Source of the DNA: Strigamia acuminata
Taxonomy: Eukaryota; Arthropoda; Chilopoda; Geophilomorpha; Linotaeniidae
Direction: 5' to 3'
Assembly (NCBI GenBank): GCA_949358305.1
Contig: OX442315.1
Coordinates: 5,235,875-5,295,874 of the forward strand
DNA: 60,000 nucleotides
How positions within the stretch are numbered: position 1 is the first letter of the stretch; each line of letters begins with the position of its first letter. The notes beneath the pieces were generated by a model. That model searched no databases, was not told the DNA's origin, and saw only the letters and a program-made list of their open reading frames with translations. Of this stretch, positions 44,591 to 55,315 are shown one piece after another. The translations under genes and the position numbers were made by a program.

Positions 44591-45583
44591 ACAAGGAGAC
44601 CGCAAGAGTGTGTAATCCACAATTGTTAAAATTGTTTGTAAATAAAGCATTCACATCACCTAAACAATCTATTTTTCTCATATTAAAATGCACCTCTCTC
44701 TCACATTGTTACAAACAGTAACAACACACAGGATTCCTTACTGTGTGTTGAAACACCATTTTTTGATATTTTGAGTAAAAAGGTCAAGTGTAGCACTACA
44801 TTTGGTGATTAGCCTGTTCAAACCTTACTCTGGAACCCAGGTAATTTGATATCACATGACATATGACATCACAACTTTGTTCACCAACATGACTGCCTGC
44901 ATGAAGCAACAATAGTGTGTTGTGGTGGCTCAGTGGTTAAGGTAATGAATCAGGAATCTTTCCACACAGGTTCAAATCTTGTTGTCGGTGAAAATTTTTA
45001 CTTTTATTTTTTCTTTATTTTTAGCAGTAAAGTTAATGTTTGTTATTTTATATTTTTTTTAAAATTTTTTAATTAATTAATTTAATATAATTAAAATTAT
45101 AAAAAAAAATTTAAAAAAAAATATAAAATAACAAACATTAACTTTACTGCTAAAAATAAAGAAAAAATAAAAGTAAAAATTTTCACCGACAACAAGATTT
45201 GAACCTGTGTGGAAAGATTCCTGATTCATTACCTTAACCACTGAGCCACCACAACACACTATTGTTGCTTCATGCAGGCAGTCATGTTGGTGAACAAAGT
45301 TGTGATGTCATATGTCATGTGATATCAAATTACCTGGGTTCCAGAGTAAGGTTTGAACAGGCTAATCACCAAATGTAGTGCTACACTTGACCTTTTTACT
45401 CAAAATATCAAAAAATGGTGTTTCAACACACAGTAAGGAATCCTGTGTGTTGTTACTGTTTGTAACAATGTGAGAGAGAGGTGCATTTTAATATGAGAAA
45501 AATAGATTGTTTAGGTGATGTGAATGCTTTATTTACAAACAATTTTAACAATTGTGGATTACACACTCTTGCGGTCTCCTTGT
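44591..45583. repeat. Near-perfect palindrome, ~490-bp arms
   Basis: From 44591 (ACAAGGAGAC) every stretch is mirrored as reverse complement up to 45583 (GTCTCCTTGT), with an AT-rich centre near 45087. By eye the arms are almost identical. They include LTR sequence and a tRNA-like promoter unit. Confidence 0.9.
44916..44990 (+). repeat. tRNA-like SINE head (A and B boxes), mirrored at about 45184-45258
   Basis: TGGCTCAGTGG (44927-44937) fits the pol III A box and GGTTCAAATC (44970-44979) the B box, at normal tRNA spacing. ACAGG and CTTGT can form the T stem. No proper anticodon arm or CCA end, so it is more like a tRNA-derived SINE than a tRNA gene. The inverse copy is in the right arm. Confidence 0.6.
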
Positions 45584-46828
45584 AAGACAGGTCTCTAATC
45601 ACTTTGCTTTTCAGAATCTAGAGAGTCTAATGTCGCCTCAATAAAGAGAGCGGCTGCCGACTATAAACTGCAACAGTTAAACACGATTTAGATTATCACA
45701 CAGTTGTTTAATAACCCAATTTATAAAAGTTGTACAATTTAATAAGAATGTAAAATGATAGTTTATCCAAATAACATTCCAAGCTGTTTTGAGAATAAAT
45801 GTAACTGAATTTAAAAGGGATCGAACAAACTTTGTTTGTCCGGTCGAATAAAGACTGAATTGAATTTAAACATAAAACCAATCTCATCCTTTCCTGTCAC
45901 ACTCACTGAAACCCCAAATAAAATAACGTTGCGTGGAAACCTGATCAGGCCCGGAATCCACGTAACAGTATACAATAAAGTGTTCATAAAATTAATAGCC
46001 CAGGCTTCTATTTAGACCCAGGTGACAAATAAGTGCACTAGAATTTTATTCAGATGTTGCTGAGCGATTAGTCTATTATTACGGTAGTGGAATTTCAAAT
46101 TTTTATTCATAAATTGTAATTATTTTCTCAGGAAAAAGCTGGTGATGGAACCCAATCAGAGGAAGGAAATTGTAGATATTGCAACAGTGTAATCGATCTA
46201 AACATAATCGAAGTAATTATAATACGGAGTAGCAAACATTTGATGATTAAATTACTATCATTATTTTGATTCATTTTGCTCAATAGCGCCATAATGATAA
46301 TTGTGAGATGTATCCGATCTACTGCAATTTTTGTAATGACAAATTTATTCGTCGCATGGTGAGTCCACTCAACTTGGAATTTGGATTAAGAATGCTAAAT
46401 TTTTATTTCAAACAGATGAGCAGCCATGTGCAAAACTGTGTCCGTGGTTTACGACAGTGCAAGTTTTCGCCCATCGGTTGTCAATTTCAGGTGTGTTGAC
46501 ATCGCAACTAAAATTGAATTTATTCTACAAAGTCAAAACATTGCAGGGAAATCAATTGGAAGTTGAGAAACACGAAAGCAGTAATTCTCATGCCGAGTTG
46601 ATGATGAAATTATTGCTGACTCTTCAAACCGAGGTAGTATAATTAAATCAACAGGATTTTTTTGTTTAAATTCAATAATTGTAAGTTATATGCAAATATT
46701 TGTCATTCCAGAATGAGTGCTGCAGCAAAATGCAGGTTGTTCAAGGTAGAACTTCATTTTGTCGAAATTTTTATGAGGATTTAAAATATTATCTCGATAG
46801 ATAATTTGGAGAAAACCATTGAAAAGCA

Positions 46829-47818
46829 TATCATGAACTGGTTGTTTGGATATTTTAAACCGCGCTTGAAAGACGCGCCAGTACGATTCTAGGAGAGCCT
46901 GGTCTCGAATAAGAGCCCGGGCAACGACAAGCAGCCTGAAGGGTGGCGGCAAGCTTGTCCTCTTACTCGATCATTATACAAATTTAAGCCGGGTCTGTTG
47001 GAATTATAAAATGGAAGAGAATGATGCACACGCGCGGACTTAACAACGCTAGCGTGGCCTATACTAAGTTTGGTTGGGGCCCCTAATGGCGGAGCGACCA
47101 AACCGAGTAATCGCGCACTAACCGCGCACAAAAGACAAAATAACAACTCATGGCCAACTTGAATCCAATTTCTAATCCTTCGGCGTGTATCAGCGGCATA
47201 TAAAACATAACAACGAAAGGTCAACGAGAGGAAAGGAATTCGAAGATGACACGCGGAATTAAACACGCGATCTGACAATGAACATCCTCAACATGCGTAA
47301 ATCAATGGCATGGAGTCAATACTGTGAGCAAACACAGGAGAAAGGATGCCAAATGCTCCGGCCAGTTAAGGCTCTTACCAAGCTCATGGTCTTGTACCTT
47401 CTGATTGAATCTGGCTTGAAACAGCTCTGAAGTGAACTTGGGCCAGATCCAATACAGAATTAGAGGTAAAGCCAATGAGAGAGCCAATCAGACGCGTACG
47501 TGAATAATCATCACGATGACTAAGCGTGAGTAACTCAAACATTCAAATTAGGATGGATAAACTAAACGAAATCAGGAGGGGTAACAGTAGGAAATACACA
47601 ACTTAGACCGGTCTGATGTGGCTGAATTGAGCCACTCCAGACTGAGTCAAGGGATGAAAATGAATACAAAATGAGGTGAAAAGGTAGGAAAACTCAAATA
47701 TTAGGTTTAAGGATTTATTAGGAGTTTAAACAAAACAATGGTTAGGAACACACGGAAAACGCGTACAAACACAACAATTGGTTAGGATTACATTACGCGT
47801 TAATGCCGGGCCGTGACA
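46829..47818 (-). repeat. Gypsy 3' LTR
   Basis: 990 bp; reads TGTCACGGCCCGG at its minus-strand start and TTCATGATA at its end. The G-rich CCGAGGGGTG just outside (about 47819-47828) is the polypurine tract. Frames of 129 and 61 aa inside are repeated in both LTRs and are not considered genes. Confidence 0.95.
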
Positions 47819-48527
47819 CACCCCTCGGACGAGAGTGTTTTTATTCTCGAAACAAATCTGAAAAGTAAAGAAAATAAAAAGCGATACAAAATCAAAATCA
47901 AATGACACTTGGAATGATTAGAATGAAACAACAACTATGAGGCGCGGAACTTACGCGTGGACTCAACAACACAAGCGGGCGTTAAGCGCCGAAATCTAAA
48001 CAAATCAAAATTACTAGCGTTAAGCGCCAGGCACTAGGAATACACTAGATAAAGAACAATAAAGCTTAAAGTCGCGAAAAGTAACAAAAACAATTATGGT
48101 GAGGCATATAAATGCGTGGACTCACTTTTGAAAAGTGAGGTCATCGGTCAGCTGACATCAGACACTCCGGCGCCATCTGTCGTAAACTAGACCACACACG
48201 CGCAACCAACAACGAGCATAAAAACCAACACCAAACGCTTACAAAGATCAAAACAAATCGACAACAGGTCGCGTCTCCATCTCGAACGGGAAAGAAAAGA
48301 GTTTTAACTCCGCATCTCCTTCCGAAATGTCGACAAAAAATCCACAATTAGTAATAAATAATCAAAAACTAGAGATTAATAAAAATACATGAAAAAAAAC
48401 ACAACAACACACTCATTCCAATGTAAACAAATTCTACAAACACCGAAACTCAGCTAAAAATGCAACAAATGCTAAGAAATAAATTAATAAACACGAAAAA
48501 TACTTTAAAAGCAGAAAAAGAAGGTGT
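47819..48527 (-). other. Gypsy 3' non-coding region
   Basis: About 700 bp between the pol stop and the 3' LTR. No envelope-like frame or transmembrane protein is seen. Confidence 0.6.
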
Positions 48528-51500
48528 TCATGACGAACTTTCTCCGTGTTCACAATCTTTCAGCCGAACTCTGTTCTCGGCATAAAAGTTCATGCAAATC
48601 TCACGTGATTCCGCACTAAATTTGTCAACTCGGTGATGAATGTCATCCATGTCCGCTTTAGAGATGAAACTGGGGACGCGCTCACTTCCAACGGCGGTCA
48701 GCACTTCCGGAGGATCCAAAACATCCGCTGGTGTCTTCGCGCTGTCATCAGGCTCGCTGTACCAATGTCGTAAGTCGACGATGTGATATGGCTGCGTCAC
48801 GCTGCCATCATCCTTCATTAACAGCACGGTGTTCGGCCCGATGATCCGGTGTATTATATAAATACCCTCCGTCCGCTGCTGAAACCCTGCCGAGACCTGC
48901 TTGTCCGCTGACGACAAGATTCTGCTTTTCAGTGTCACCCAGTCGCCAGGTTTGAAGTCATGGGGCCGCCGTTTCCGATCGTACCATCGCTTGTGTCGCA
49001 GGTTTGCGATCTCCAGGTTCTTCCGCGCCTCGGCTCCGACGCGTAGCATGTAACGATGTAAATACCTCGCCTCATCCGGCGGGAGAGGATCCCCGTCGTC
49101 GGTGTCGCTGTCGAGATCGCCCGGATAGCGCGCTTCCTGTCCCACGATCATCATATACGGTGAGAACTTCAGAGATGTTTGGTAACTGGCGTTAATGGCC
49201 AAAATGAAGTAACCGATATGACGGTCCCAGTTCACGTGTTCATCAATGTACGCGAGAATGCAGGTCTTCAGCGACTGGTTTAGGCGCTCCGCCAAGTTCC
49301 CTTGCGGATGATATACAGATATGTACTTGTTCACAATGCCCATTCCCGCACAGTGCGCCTGAAAACGCGCAGAACGAAAAGTAGGTGCATTGTCACTAAT
49401 CAAAGTCCTTGGAAAGGCCCATCGTTGCACAAATTTCTCAATTTGCCTGATGGTAGTTGGCACATCTGCATTTTCAGTAAGTCGAACGTCAACCCATCTA
49501 CTAGCTGCGTCAACCATCACGAACGCGTAGCAATTACCCTGGCTAGACTTCAACTTTTTCCCAAAGTAGTCGACGTAAATGGTTCTGAAACGACGGCGTG
49601 GTTTTGCCGTTTCCATTTCCCCCATTGGCAAACGTCGTTCAACTTTCGCTCTCTGGCATGGCCCGCATACCTTAATCCACTCCGCCACATCTTTCTTCAT
49701 CCCTGGCCAAAAAACACGCGTTTTCAAACGCATCATAGTCTTTTCAATTCCGAGGTGGCCAGAAGTTGGCGGGAAGTGAAGGCAGTGAAAATAAATTCGT
49801 CTCAAAGGCTCTGGCAAGTAAATACGACGCGATTGAGCGCGCTGGCCAATTGATACTGGCGGATACCTGCACAGAAGCCCATGATACAGAGCCATATCAA
49901 CAGATTGCTTTTTGATTTTCTCAGCCTCGTCTTCGCCAAGCGGCAAATGTTGTGATTCCAAATACAACATAATGCCTCTCGACCAAGCGTCAGCCAACTG
50001 AACTTCCCTCATTCTTTTCTGAGTTGGCAAAAGCTCGTAAGCCGGATGTTCAGCCGGTCGATCCTCATCCAGATCTTCGGATTCGTATGGCGAGATTTGG
50101 CCGTCCAAAGGTTGTTGAGTCTGCCTCGAACGCGTATTTGGTTGCGTCGGCAAAGGTGGCACCGTAGTCCGATATTCGTCGGAACTATGGTCACTCAAAA
50201 ATCGCTCGCTACCAGATTTTCCTCTATCCGAAACTGGTGACGCTGGCGAAGACGAATGCTCACTTCTTGCAGGTGATACAACCTTTTTGGGTCTTCCCAC
50301 TTTACGTTTGGGTTTTGGTGGTCTCCCTCTTTTCCTTTTTGGTACAGGATCAGTAGGAGCCACAATGACCTTCCTTGGCCTTCCAACATGCCTCTTCAAT
50401 GGTAAGTCAGTCGGCGGCGCAATTACCTTACGCGGCCTCCCAACACACCTTTTTGGTGGCAAGGCAGCTGGAGGCGTAGTTACACCGGAGAGCTGGTGTG
50501 CATCGAACACGACATTTTCCATGTCGGCCGGCACACTACCCCCCCTTGAAGGGCCGGGGGGTTTGGGGGGTCGGGTGTCAGCATCCCCAAACAACTCAAG
50601 CGGTTCCAACTCCTCAAATTCACGTCTCTTTTGAAGAATACGCAATTTCTTACGAAGTTTAGCCGCATTAACGATCTTTGAGCCAGATGGTTTTGGCACG
50701 AAATGCTCGTCGAGCTCCACCATTTCAATGGTCGGCCAACTCGCGAAATCGTCAAAGAACGCACAATATGTCGCCTCATCTACGAGCGGACAATCATCAT
50801 CGCCAATTTCAATGGCCGGATCTACAGGAGCTCTGCTCAACGCATCAGCGACACGATTGCTAGTGCCACTGCAATGCAGAAACGTAAACCGAAAGTCTGA
50901 CATTGACAAAATCCATCGAGCCAATCTGCCCTTTGGTTCGCGCTGAGCAAAAAGCCATTTTAAACACTTGTGATCGCTCTCAAGATAAAAATCCATAAGT
51001 TCCAAGTAATTGCGGAAACGCTTAACCGCCCAAACAGCAGCTAGACACTCGATCTCCGTAACGTTATAATTCTTTTCCGCACTATTTAAAGCGCGCGAAG
51101 CGAATGCAATTGGCACACGAATGCCATTATTATCCAACTGCATCAGCGCAGCACCCAAGCCTGAGTAGCTCGCGTCTGTCTGCAGAATATACGGCTTCGA
51201 CCAATCAGGAAACCTCCGCTGCAAAGTTGATGTTGCAACTTGGTCCCGCAGATACTCGAACGCTGCTTGACAGCCATCCGTCCAATTCCATGGCGCGTTC
51301 TTCTTCATCAAGGGCCTGAAAACCTCACAAGTCTTCGAGTACCCCGGAAAAAACGAAGAATAGTATCCAATCATGCCCTTAAAGCGCTGCAACTCTTTGA
51401 CATTAGTTGGCGCGGGAAATAACTGGATCGCGCTGGTCTTTTTCGGGTTAGGACGAATCTTTCCTTCTTCAACAATATGACCCAACACTTCAAGGCTACG

Positions 51501-53276
51501 CTTACACAACTCTGTCTTGCCGGCATTCATCGTGAATCCTGCCGCGTCAAGAAGTGTCAAAACTTGCTTCAGATGTTCTACATGTTCTTCAAATGTTTTA
51601 CTAAAGACAATAATGTCGTCGATGTAAACAAAGACGCATTTGTAAAGAAATTCCGCAAGCGTAAGATTCATAGCGCGTTGCAGTGTTGCGGGGCCATTTA
51701 TTGGTCCAAAAGGCATGCGGACATACTCGTAGAGTCCGCGATGCGTGATAAAAGCGAGAAAACGTTCATCTCCCGGCCTAACGCCGATCTGATGAAACGC
51801 TTCACGTCCATCTATTATGGAAAACCACTTAGCCCCGCCCAAATATGAAAAGATGTTATCAATATCTGGGAGGGGATACACGTCGGGCATCGTCTGCGCG
51901 TTAATAGGGCGAAAGTCCATGGCGCACCTCCATCTGCCATCCTTCTTGGGGACGACGACAGGGGCCACGGCACAATCACTCTTCGAGCGACGAATAATTC
52001 CCTGCGCCAGCTTTTGATCGATGTATTGATCAATGATAGCTTTTTTAGCAGGGTTTACCGGCCTAACAGGCACGTGTATTGGCCTAAAGTCAGGTTTAAG
52101 ATCAACCTCAAAAAGAGTGTTATTGCACAACCCCACTTCTTCTCTGAAGATGTTCGAAACGGGTTTTAACGCGTCAATCAAATGAGTGATGCGTTTTGGT
52201 GATAGTTGATTTGATAACTGCCCATAAATCCAGTCCAACTTTGTCGGATCGGGACAAGGCAGATATTCAACAAAATTGGTCGTAGGAGAAAACTGTCCAC
52301 CAGTGGAACCAACTTTCCCTTCCACATCCGAAATAACTGAATCGGGAGGAACTGACGGAACTGACGACTCCGCAGACTGCGACAATCTCTTCCGAGCCCT
52401 GCGCACCCGTTTAGAACGTCGGAGCTGGCTAAAACACATGGGCCTCCGGTAGACACGTGTCGTATCGCGGAATTTAGTTCTGCGCGACTTTTCGCGTCGC
52501 GGAGGTGACCAAAGAAATGTCCAACTCCTATTTTCCGCGGTCTTACGCGAAACCACCACCTTAACTCTGAATGGCGCATCGTCATGCGGTAACTCAAAAG
52601 TTTCGGCGGGCAATGTGCGATGATTCAACAAAACACAATTTACATCACTAATCGGGGCAGGAACTGCCATCTTAGGGGCGGCGGGGATTAGTGGTAACAA
52701 AAGTACTGGGTCGGAGGCCAGCGCCTGTCTCATAGTCATGAAACTACGCCGTTCCTCCGAACCTCTTATGAACCAGCAATTAAGTCCATGGTCTGTACAT
52801 AACCCAACCGCTCGACAGAAATCTCGTCCGAGCAGCAAGTCCGCTGATGAGTCCTCTATCACCAAGCACACAAAAGAGATCAGAGTTTGAGGTGCACGCA
52901 CGGTTATTTCTACGCTACCTAAAACCTCAACTAATTGATTATTGGCAACGCGAATGGTCTCGTGCAGCACAACCATTTCCACCCCCATCTTCTCATGCAG
53001 CTTCTCATACAGATCTTGCGCCATGATGCAGGTCTGAGCACCAGAGTCAAATTGCGCAATAAATTGGATGTCATTCCAGACGATCTTCACATATTGGGAA
53101 TCACGTCGTACTCTTTCTCCAATCCCGATTTCAATTTTTGGCTCCTCGGACACATCTTTCTCTTTAGGAGAAATCATCACGAATGAAGTCAACTTCGGAA
53201 GTATTGGGTCAGTATTAGGCGCGGTCAACACAGATCTTGGTGGCAACACGCGCTTCACTTCCGGTGGTTCCGACAC
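48528..53276 (-). CDS. Gypsy Pol polyprotein with AT-hook array
   Basis: 1,582 codons, uninterrupted. Protease: FDSGAQ (76-81), LLLGRDF (147-153). Reverse transcriptase: KKDGRWRCAMDFRPIN (444-459), YIDDIIVFS (551-559). RNase H: TDAS (700-703), SDHK (767-770). Integrase: zinc site H1167, H1174, C1204, C1207; catalytic D1236, D1295, E1330 with 34 residues between the last two, a perfect D,D-35-E. Unusual: residues 945-998 between RNase H and integrase contain four AT-hook-like motifs (VGRPRK twice, KRGRPPKPK, KVGRPKK). A ~200-residue basic linker separates protease and RT. The first codon here is GTG; the frame is open upstream into the gag overlap, so translation is expected by -1 frameshifting. 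Confidence 0.95.
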   Translation of the reverse strand: MSEPPEVKRVLPPRSVLTAPNTDPILPKLTSFVMISPKEKDVSEEPKIEIGIGERVRRDSQYVKIVWNDIQFIAQFDSGAQTCIMAQDLYEKLHEKMGVEMVVLHETIRVANNQLVEVLGSVEITVRAPQTLISFVCLVIEDSSADLLLGRDFCRAVGLCTDHGLNCWFIRGSEERRSFMTMRQALASDPVLLLPLIPAAPKMAVPAPISDVNCVLLNHRTLPAETFELPHDDAPFRVKVVVSRKTAENRSWTFLWSPPRREKSRRTKFRDTTRVYRRPMCFSQLRRSKRVRRARKRLSQSAESSVPSVPPDSVISDVEGKVGSTGGQFSPTTNFVEYLPCPDPTKLDWIYGQLSNQLSPKRITHLIDALKPVSNIFREEVGLCNNTLFEVDLKPDFRPIHVPVRPVNPAKKAIIDQYIDQKLAQGIIRRSKSDCAVAPVVVPKKDGRWRCAMDFRPINAQTMPDVYPLPDIDNIFSYLGGAKWFSIIDGREAFHQIGVRPGDERFLAFITHRGLYEYVRMPFGPINGPATLQRAMNLTLAEFLYKCVFVYIDDIIVFSKTFEEHVEHLKQVLTLLDAAGFTMNAGKTELCKRSLEVLGHIVEEGKIRPNPKKTSAIQLFPAPTNVKELQRFKGMIGYYSSFFPGYSKTCEVFRPLMKKNAPWNWTDGCQAAFEYLRDQVATSTLQRRFPDWSKPYILQTDASYSGLGAALMQLDNNGIRVPIAFASRALNSAEKNYNVTEIECLAAVWAVKRFRNYLELMDFYLESDHKCLKWLFAQREPKGRLARWILSMSDFRFTFLHCSGTSNRVADALSRAPVDPAIEIGDDDCPLVDEATYCAFFDDFASWPTIEMVELDEHFVPKPSGSKIVNAAKLRKKLRILQKRREFEELEPLELFGDADTRPPKPPGPSRGGSVPADMENVVFDAHQLSGVTTPPAALPPKRCVGRPRKVIAPPTDLPLKRHVGRPRKVIVAPTDPVPKRKRGRPPKPKRKVGRPKKVVSPARSEHSSSPASPVSDRGKSGSERFLSDHSSDEYRTTVPPLPTQPNTRSRQTQQPLDGQISPYESEDLDEDRPAEHPAYELLPTQKRMREVQLADAWSRGIMLYLESQHLPLGEDEAEKIKKQSVDMALYHGLLCRYPPVSIGQRAQSRRIYLPEPLRRIYFHCLHFPPTSGHLGIEKTMMRLKTRVFWPGMKKDVAEWIKVCGPCQRAKVERRLPMGEMETAKPRRRFRTIYVDYFGKKLKSSQGNCYAFVMVDAASRWVDVRLTENADVPTTIRQIEKFVQRWAFPRTLISDNAPTFRSARFQAHCAGMGIVNKYISVYHPQGNLAERLNQSLKTCILAYIDEHVNWDRHIGYFILAINASYQTSLKFSPYMMIVGQEARYPGDLDSDTDDGDPLPPDEARYLHRYMLRVGAEARKNLEIANLRHKRWYDRKRRPHDFKPGDWVTLKSRILSSADKQVSAGFQQRTEGIYIIHRIIGPNTVLLMKDDGSVTQPYHIVDLRHWYSEPDDSAKTPADVLDPPEVLTAVGSERVPSFISKADMDDIHHRVDKFSAESREICMNFYAENRVRLKDCEHGESSS

Positions 53277-53293
53277 AGCTTTAGGTGTTAAAC

Positions 53294-55315
53294 CTACTTC
53301 TTCTTTGGGTCCACCACTTTGGCGTCGGACTTCAGTGGGGGCCCTCTGTCGTTTCCCGGAACGACCCAGGGTTTATAACAGTGCGGGCATAATGGAGCGT
53401 TCAATTTAATGTCGCGCATATACCAGCGTTCACGCCTGTTTTTAGCCCACTCCGCTCCGGGTGGCAATTTAATGTCTTTCGGCGGGCCGGAGTCCAGAGC
53501 AAAAGAGTAGTTTTGACTGCAGACATGAGGTTCTCCAGTCTCTACCGGTGGCTTAATCTCAACAGGAGGCGCAGATTTTGCAGCCATAATACTACGGACT
53601 GTCTGCGCCATTACGCTTTGATTGTCATCATCAAACATGCCACCTTCCTCTAATTCACCCAAGACTTCCATCACGGCCGCAACCTTATTGCGCGTGAAAA
53701 AATGTCGAGTCGAGTTCTTAACCATCTCAACCGGTTTCTTCACGACGGCTTCTTGCTTAGTCTGAGCTGCATGCTGGGGAACCGGCATTTGGCCTCGCTT
53801 AACCCCGTGCAGGTCGAAATCTCTTTTATGGAGAGATCGTAGTTGCAGCTCGCTATCTGCTTGCTGTCCCCTAACAATGGCTTGCGACAAGGTTAGCACG
53901 CCCATTTGACGCATGACTTCCGCAACGTCAGGTTGCAGTCGTCTCTGGGCTATATCCCATTTCTGGCTGTCCCCTACTATCCCTGTTTTCTGTAGGAAGC
54001 GGTTCGTCTCGCGCAAGAATTTCGCAGTTGGCTCCCCCATCGCCTGTCGCTTCTCCGCCAAATTGACAGTAGCTTCAGCGACGGTAAGAGAGAACGCGTC
54101 TTTAAACAAATGCGCGAACTCATCCCAAAACTCAGGCTTCGGAAGCAAATCAATGTACCAGTCCAGAGCCTCGCCTTTTAAAGCTTGAGGCACATAATAC
54201 TCAAGATACACCGACTCCGCCATTCCCGAAGTAAAGAAATGGGCTCGCAGTTGAGTGAGAAACAAATCCACTGCGTTATAGGCGCCCTTGCTCACATCGA
54301 ACTCCGGTAACTTCCCCATCCTCATACCGGAAGTCCGAGCAAACTGTTGTGGTTGCTGCCGCCATTGCTGTTGCGGTAATTGCCCTGTCTGTTGAAATAC
54401 AGGTATTTGTGAAACAGCACCAGTTTGAAGCGGAACATTTGGCCTTGGCCGCTGCCCACTTTGAGAATTTCTCTCTCTTTCCAGCTGGCTCAACGGTATG
54501 GATGGCGGTGCACCCACTACCGATGCCTTACTGCGAATTATTGATCGCATTATTTCGCTATTAATTTGGATAACGGCTGGATCCACTTCACGAGACTGCA
54601 CATGGATTCTCCCCTGCACACTGGGTGCTGCACGGGCCCCACCCAATATTATCTCACTTGGCGTTAGGATTATAGACGCGTCTCCAGTGGAGCGAGGTAT
54701 AATTTGGGGAACCGTCCGCCCCGACACGCCCAGGAGGATATGAGGTTCCTGTGGCGGCGGAATTAATGGAATTCCAGCCGTCAACGGCGATTGTCGAGCA
54801 GCACAGTCCTCCACCACTTTCCTTACACGCTCGACCGTATCCTCGGCCCAACCATGCAATTGTGCATTTATGGCCCGGTCCAGTCTCGCGGAAATTGCCA
54901 CCTCCATATCATGGAGATACTCCCTCAAACCAGGCATCTCAGGATGTGCATCTGGCTCGATTACTGATGGAGCCGAAGCAATGTTTTGCAAACGCGCTTC
55001 CTCTTCCAAACCAGCTGTTATGCTGGCCGGGGTTACTGTAGGCACGCTTATCGGCCCCTCCAATGTGGGGTTTATATCTCTTTCCATAGAGCTAGGCTGG
55101 TCAGTGGAATCTGTTGGTATTTCCTCTAGCATTCCACGAAGAGCGCCCGGTCTTAGACCGCGCATTCGCTCTGCTTCCTCACGTCGCTGTCTCTCCTCGC
55201 GTAAACGCACAGGATCCCAACGATCAATGAGGTCTGCAAACATCCCTCTCTTTTTCTCGGGAGTTTCTTCCTTATTCGCCATGTTCGCGAGACAATAAGG
55301 GTAATAGCAGCTCAC
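53294..55315 (-). CDS. Gypsy Gag polyprotein
   Basis: 673 codons. The central part (ALKGEALDWYIDLLPKPEFWDEFAHLFKDAF, written in two pieces: ALKGEALDWYIDLL and EFWDEFAHLFKDAF) is the retrotransposon gag capsid motif. I find no C-x2-C-x4-H-x4-C knuckle; near the end is only LCPHCYKPW with one C-x2-C. It ends VVDPKKK before TAG at 53294-53296. The start at 55313-55315 lies about 180 bp inside the 5' LTR. The N-terminus is charged and rich in Arg/Glu. Confidence 0.92.
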   Translation of the reverse strand: MSCYYPYCLANMANKEETPEKKRGMFADLIDRWDPVRLREERQRREEAERMRGLRPGALRGMLEEIPTDSTDQPSSMERDINPTLEGPISVPTVTPASITAGLEEEARLQNIASAPSVIEPDAHPEMPGLREYLHDMEVAISARLDRAINAQLHGWAEDTVERVRKVVEDCAARQSPLTAGIPLIPPPQEPHILLGVSGRTVPQIIPRSTGDASIILTPSEIILGGARAAPSVQGRIHVQSREVDPAVIQINSEIMRSIIRSKASVVGAPPSIPLSQLERERNSQSGQRPRPNVPLQTGAVSQIPVFQQTGQLPQQQWRQQPQQFARTSGMRMGKLPEFDVSKGAYNAVDLFLTQLRAHFFTSGMAESVYLEYYVPQALKGEALDWYIDLLPKPEFWDEFAHLFKDAFSLTVAEATVNLAEKRQAMGEPTAKFLRETNRFLQKTGIVGDSQKWDIAQRRLQPDVAEVMRQMGVLTLSQAIVRGQQADSELQLRSLHKRDFDLHGVKRGQMPVPQHAAQTKQEAVVKKPVEMVKNSTRHFFTRNKVAAVMEVLGELEEGGMFDDDNQSVMAQTVRSIMAAKSAPPVEIKPPVETGEPHVCSQNYSFALDSGPPKDIKLPPGAEWAKNRRERWYMRDIKLNAPLCPHCYKPWVVPGNDRGPPLKSDAKVVDPKKK
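53303..53309 (-). promoter_or_regulatory. Candidate -1 ribosomal frameshift site
   Basis: On the minus strand CCCAAAG sits in gag frame as C CCA AAG, 6 bases before the gag stop codon. It matches the X XXY YYZ heptamer. Slipping back one base enters the pol frame, which is open from there (K E E V G L T P K A). G as last base is not the most favoured in eukaryotes. Confidence 0.6.

Larger units (their letters stand above)
44399..45967. mobile_element. LTR-like composite insertion in intron 2
   Basis: 1,569 bp starting TGTCACGTG and ending CACGTAACA, flanked by GTAT (44395-44398, 45968-45971); the paralogous introns at 41533 and 59051 lack it. The left part looks like an LTR (TATAAATA near 44570, AATAAA near 44643, end TGTTACA near 44714). 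The middle is a near-perfect 1-kb palindrome. No retroelement genes. A rearranged non-autonomous element. Confidence 0.75.

Noticed and set aside
44916-44990. A functional tRNA gene
   Set aside because: A and B boxes are present, but the acceptor and anticodon arms do not pair properly; SINE-like is a better call.
46889-47278. 129-codon open frame in the gypsy LTR, repeated identically at 55553-55942
   Set aside because: It is repeated only because both LTRs are identical; no known domain and it lies in regulatory LTR sequence.
47819-48527. Envelope gene of an infectious gypsy-type element
   Set aside because: No frame of suitable length, signal peptide or transmembrane stretch between pol and the 3' LTR.
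49302-49853. 183-codon plus-strand open frame
   Set aside because: It is antisense to the integrase region of Pol, which has clear catalytic motifs on the minus strand.
54870-55298. 142-codon plus-strand open frame
   Set aside because: Antisense shadow of Gag.
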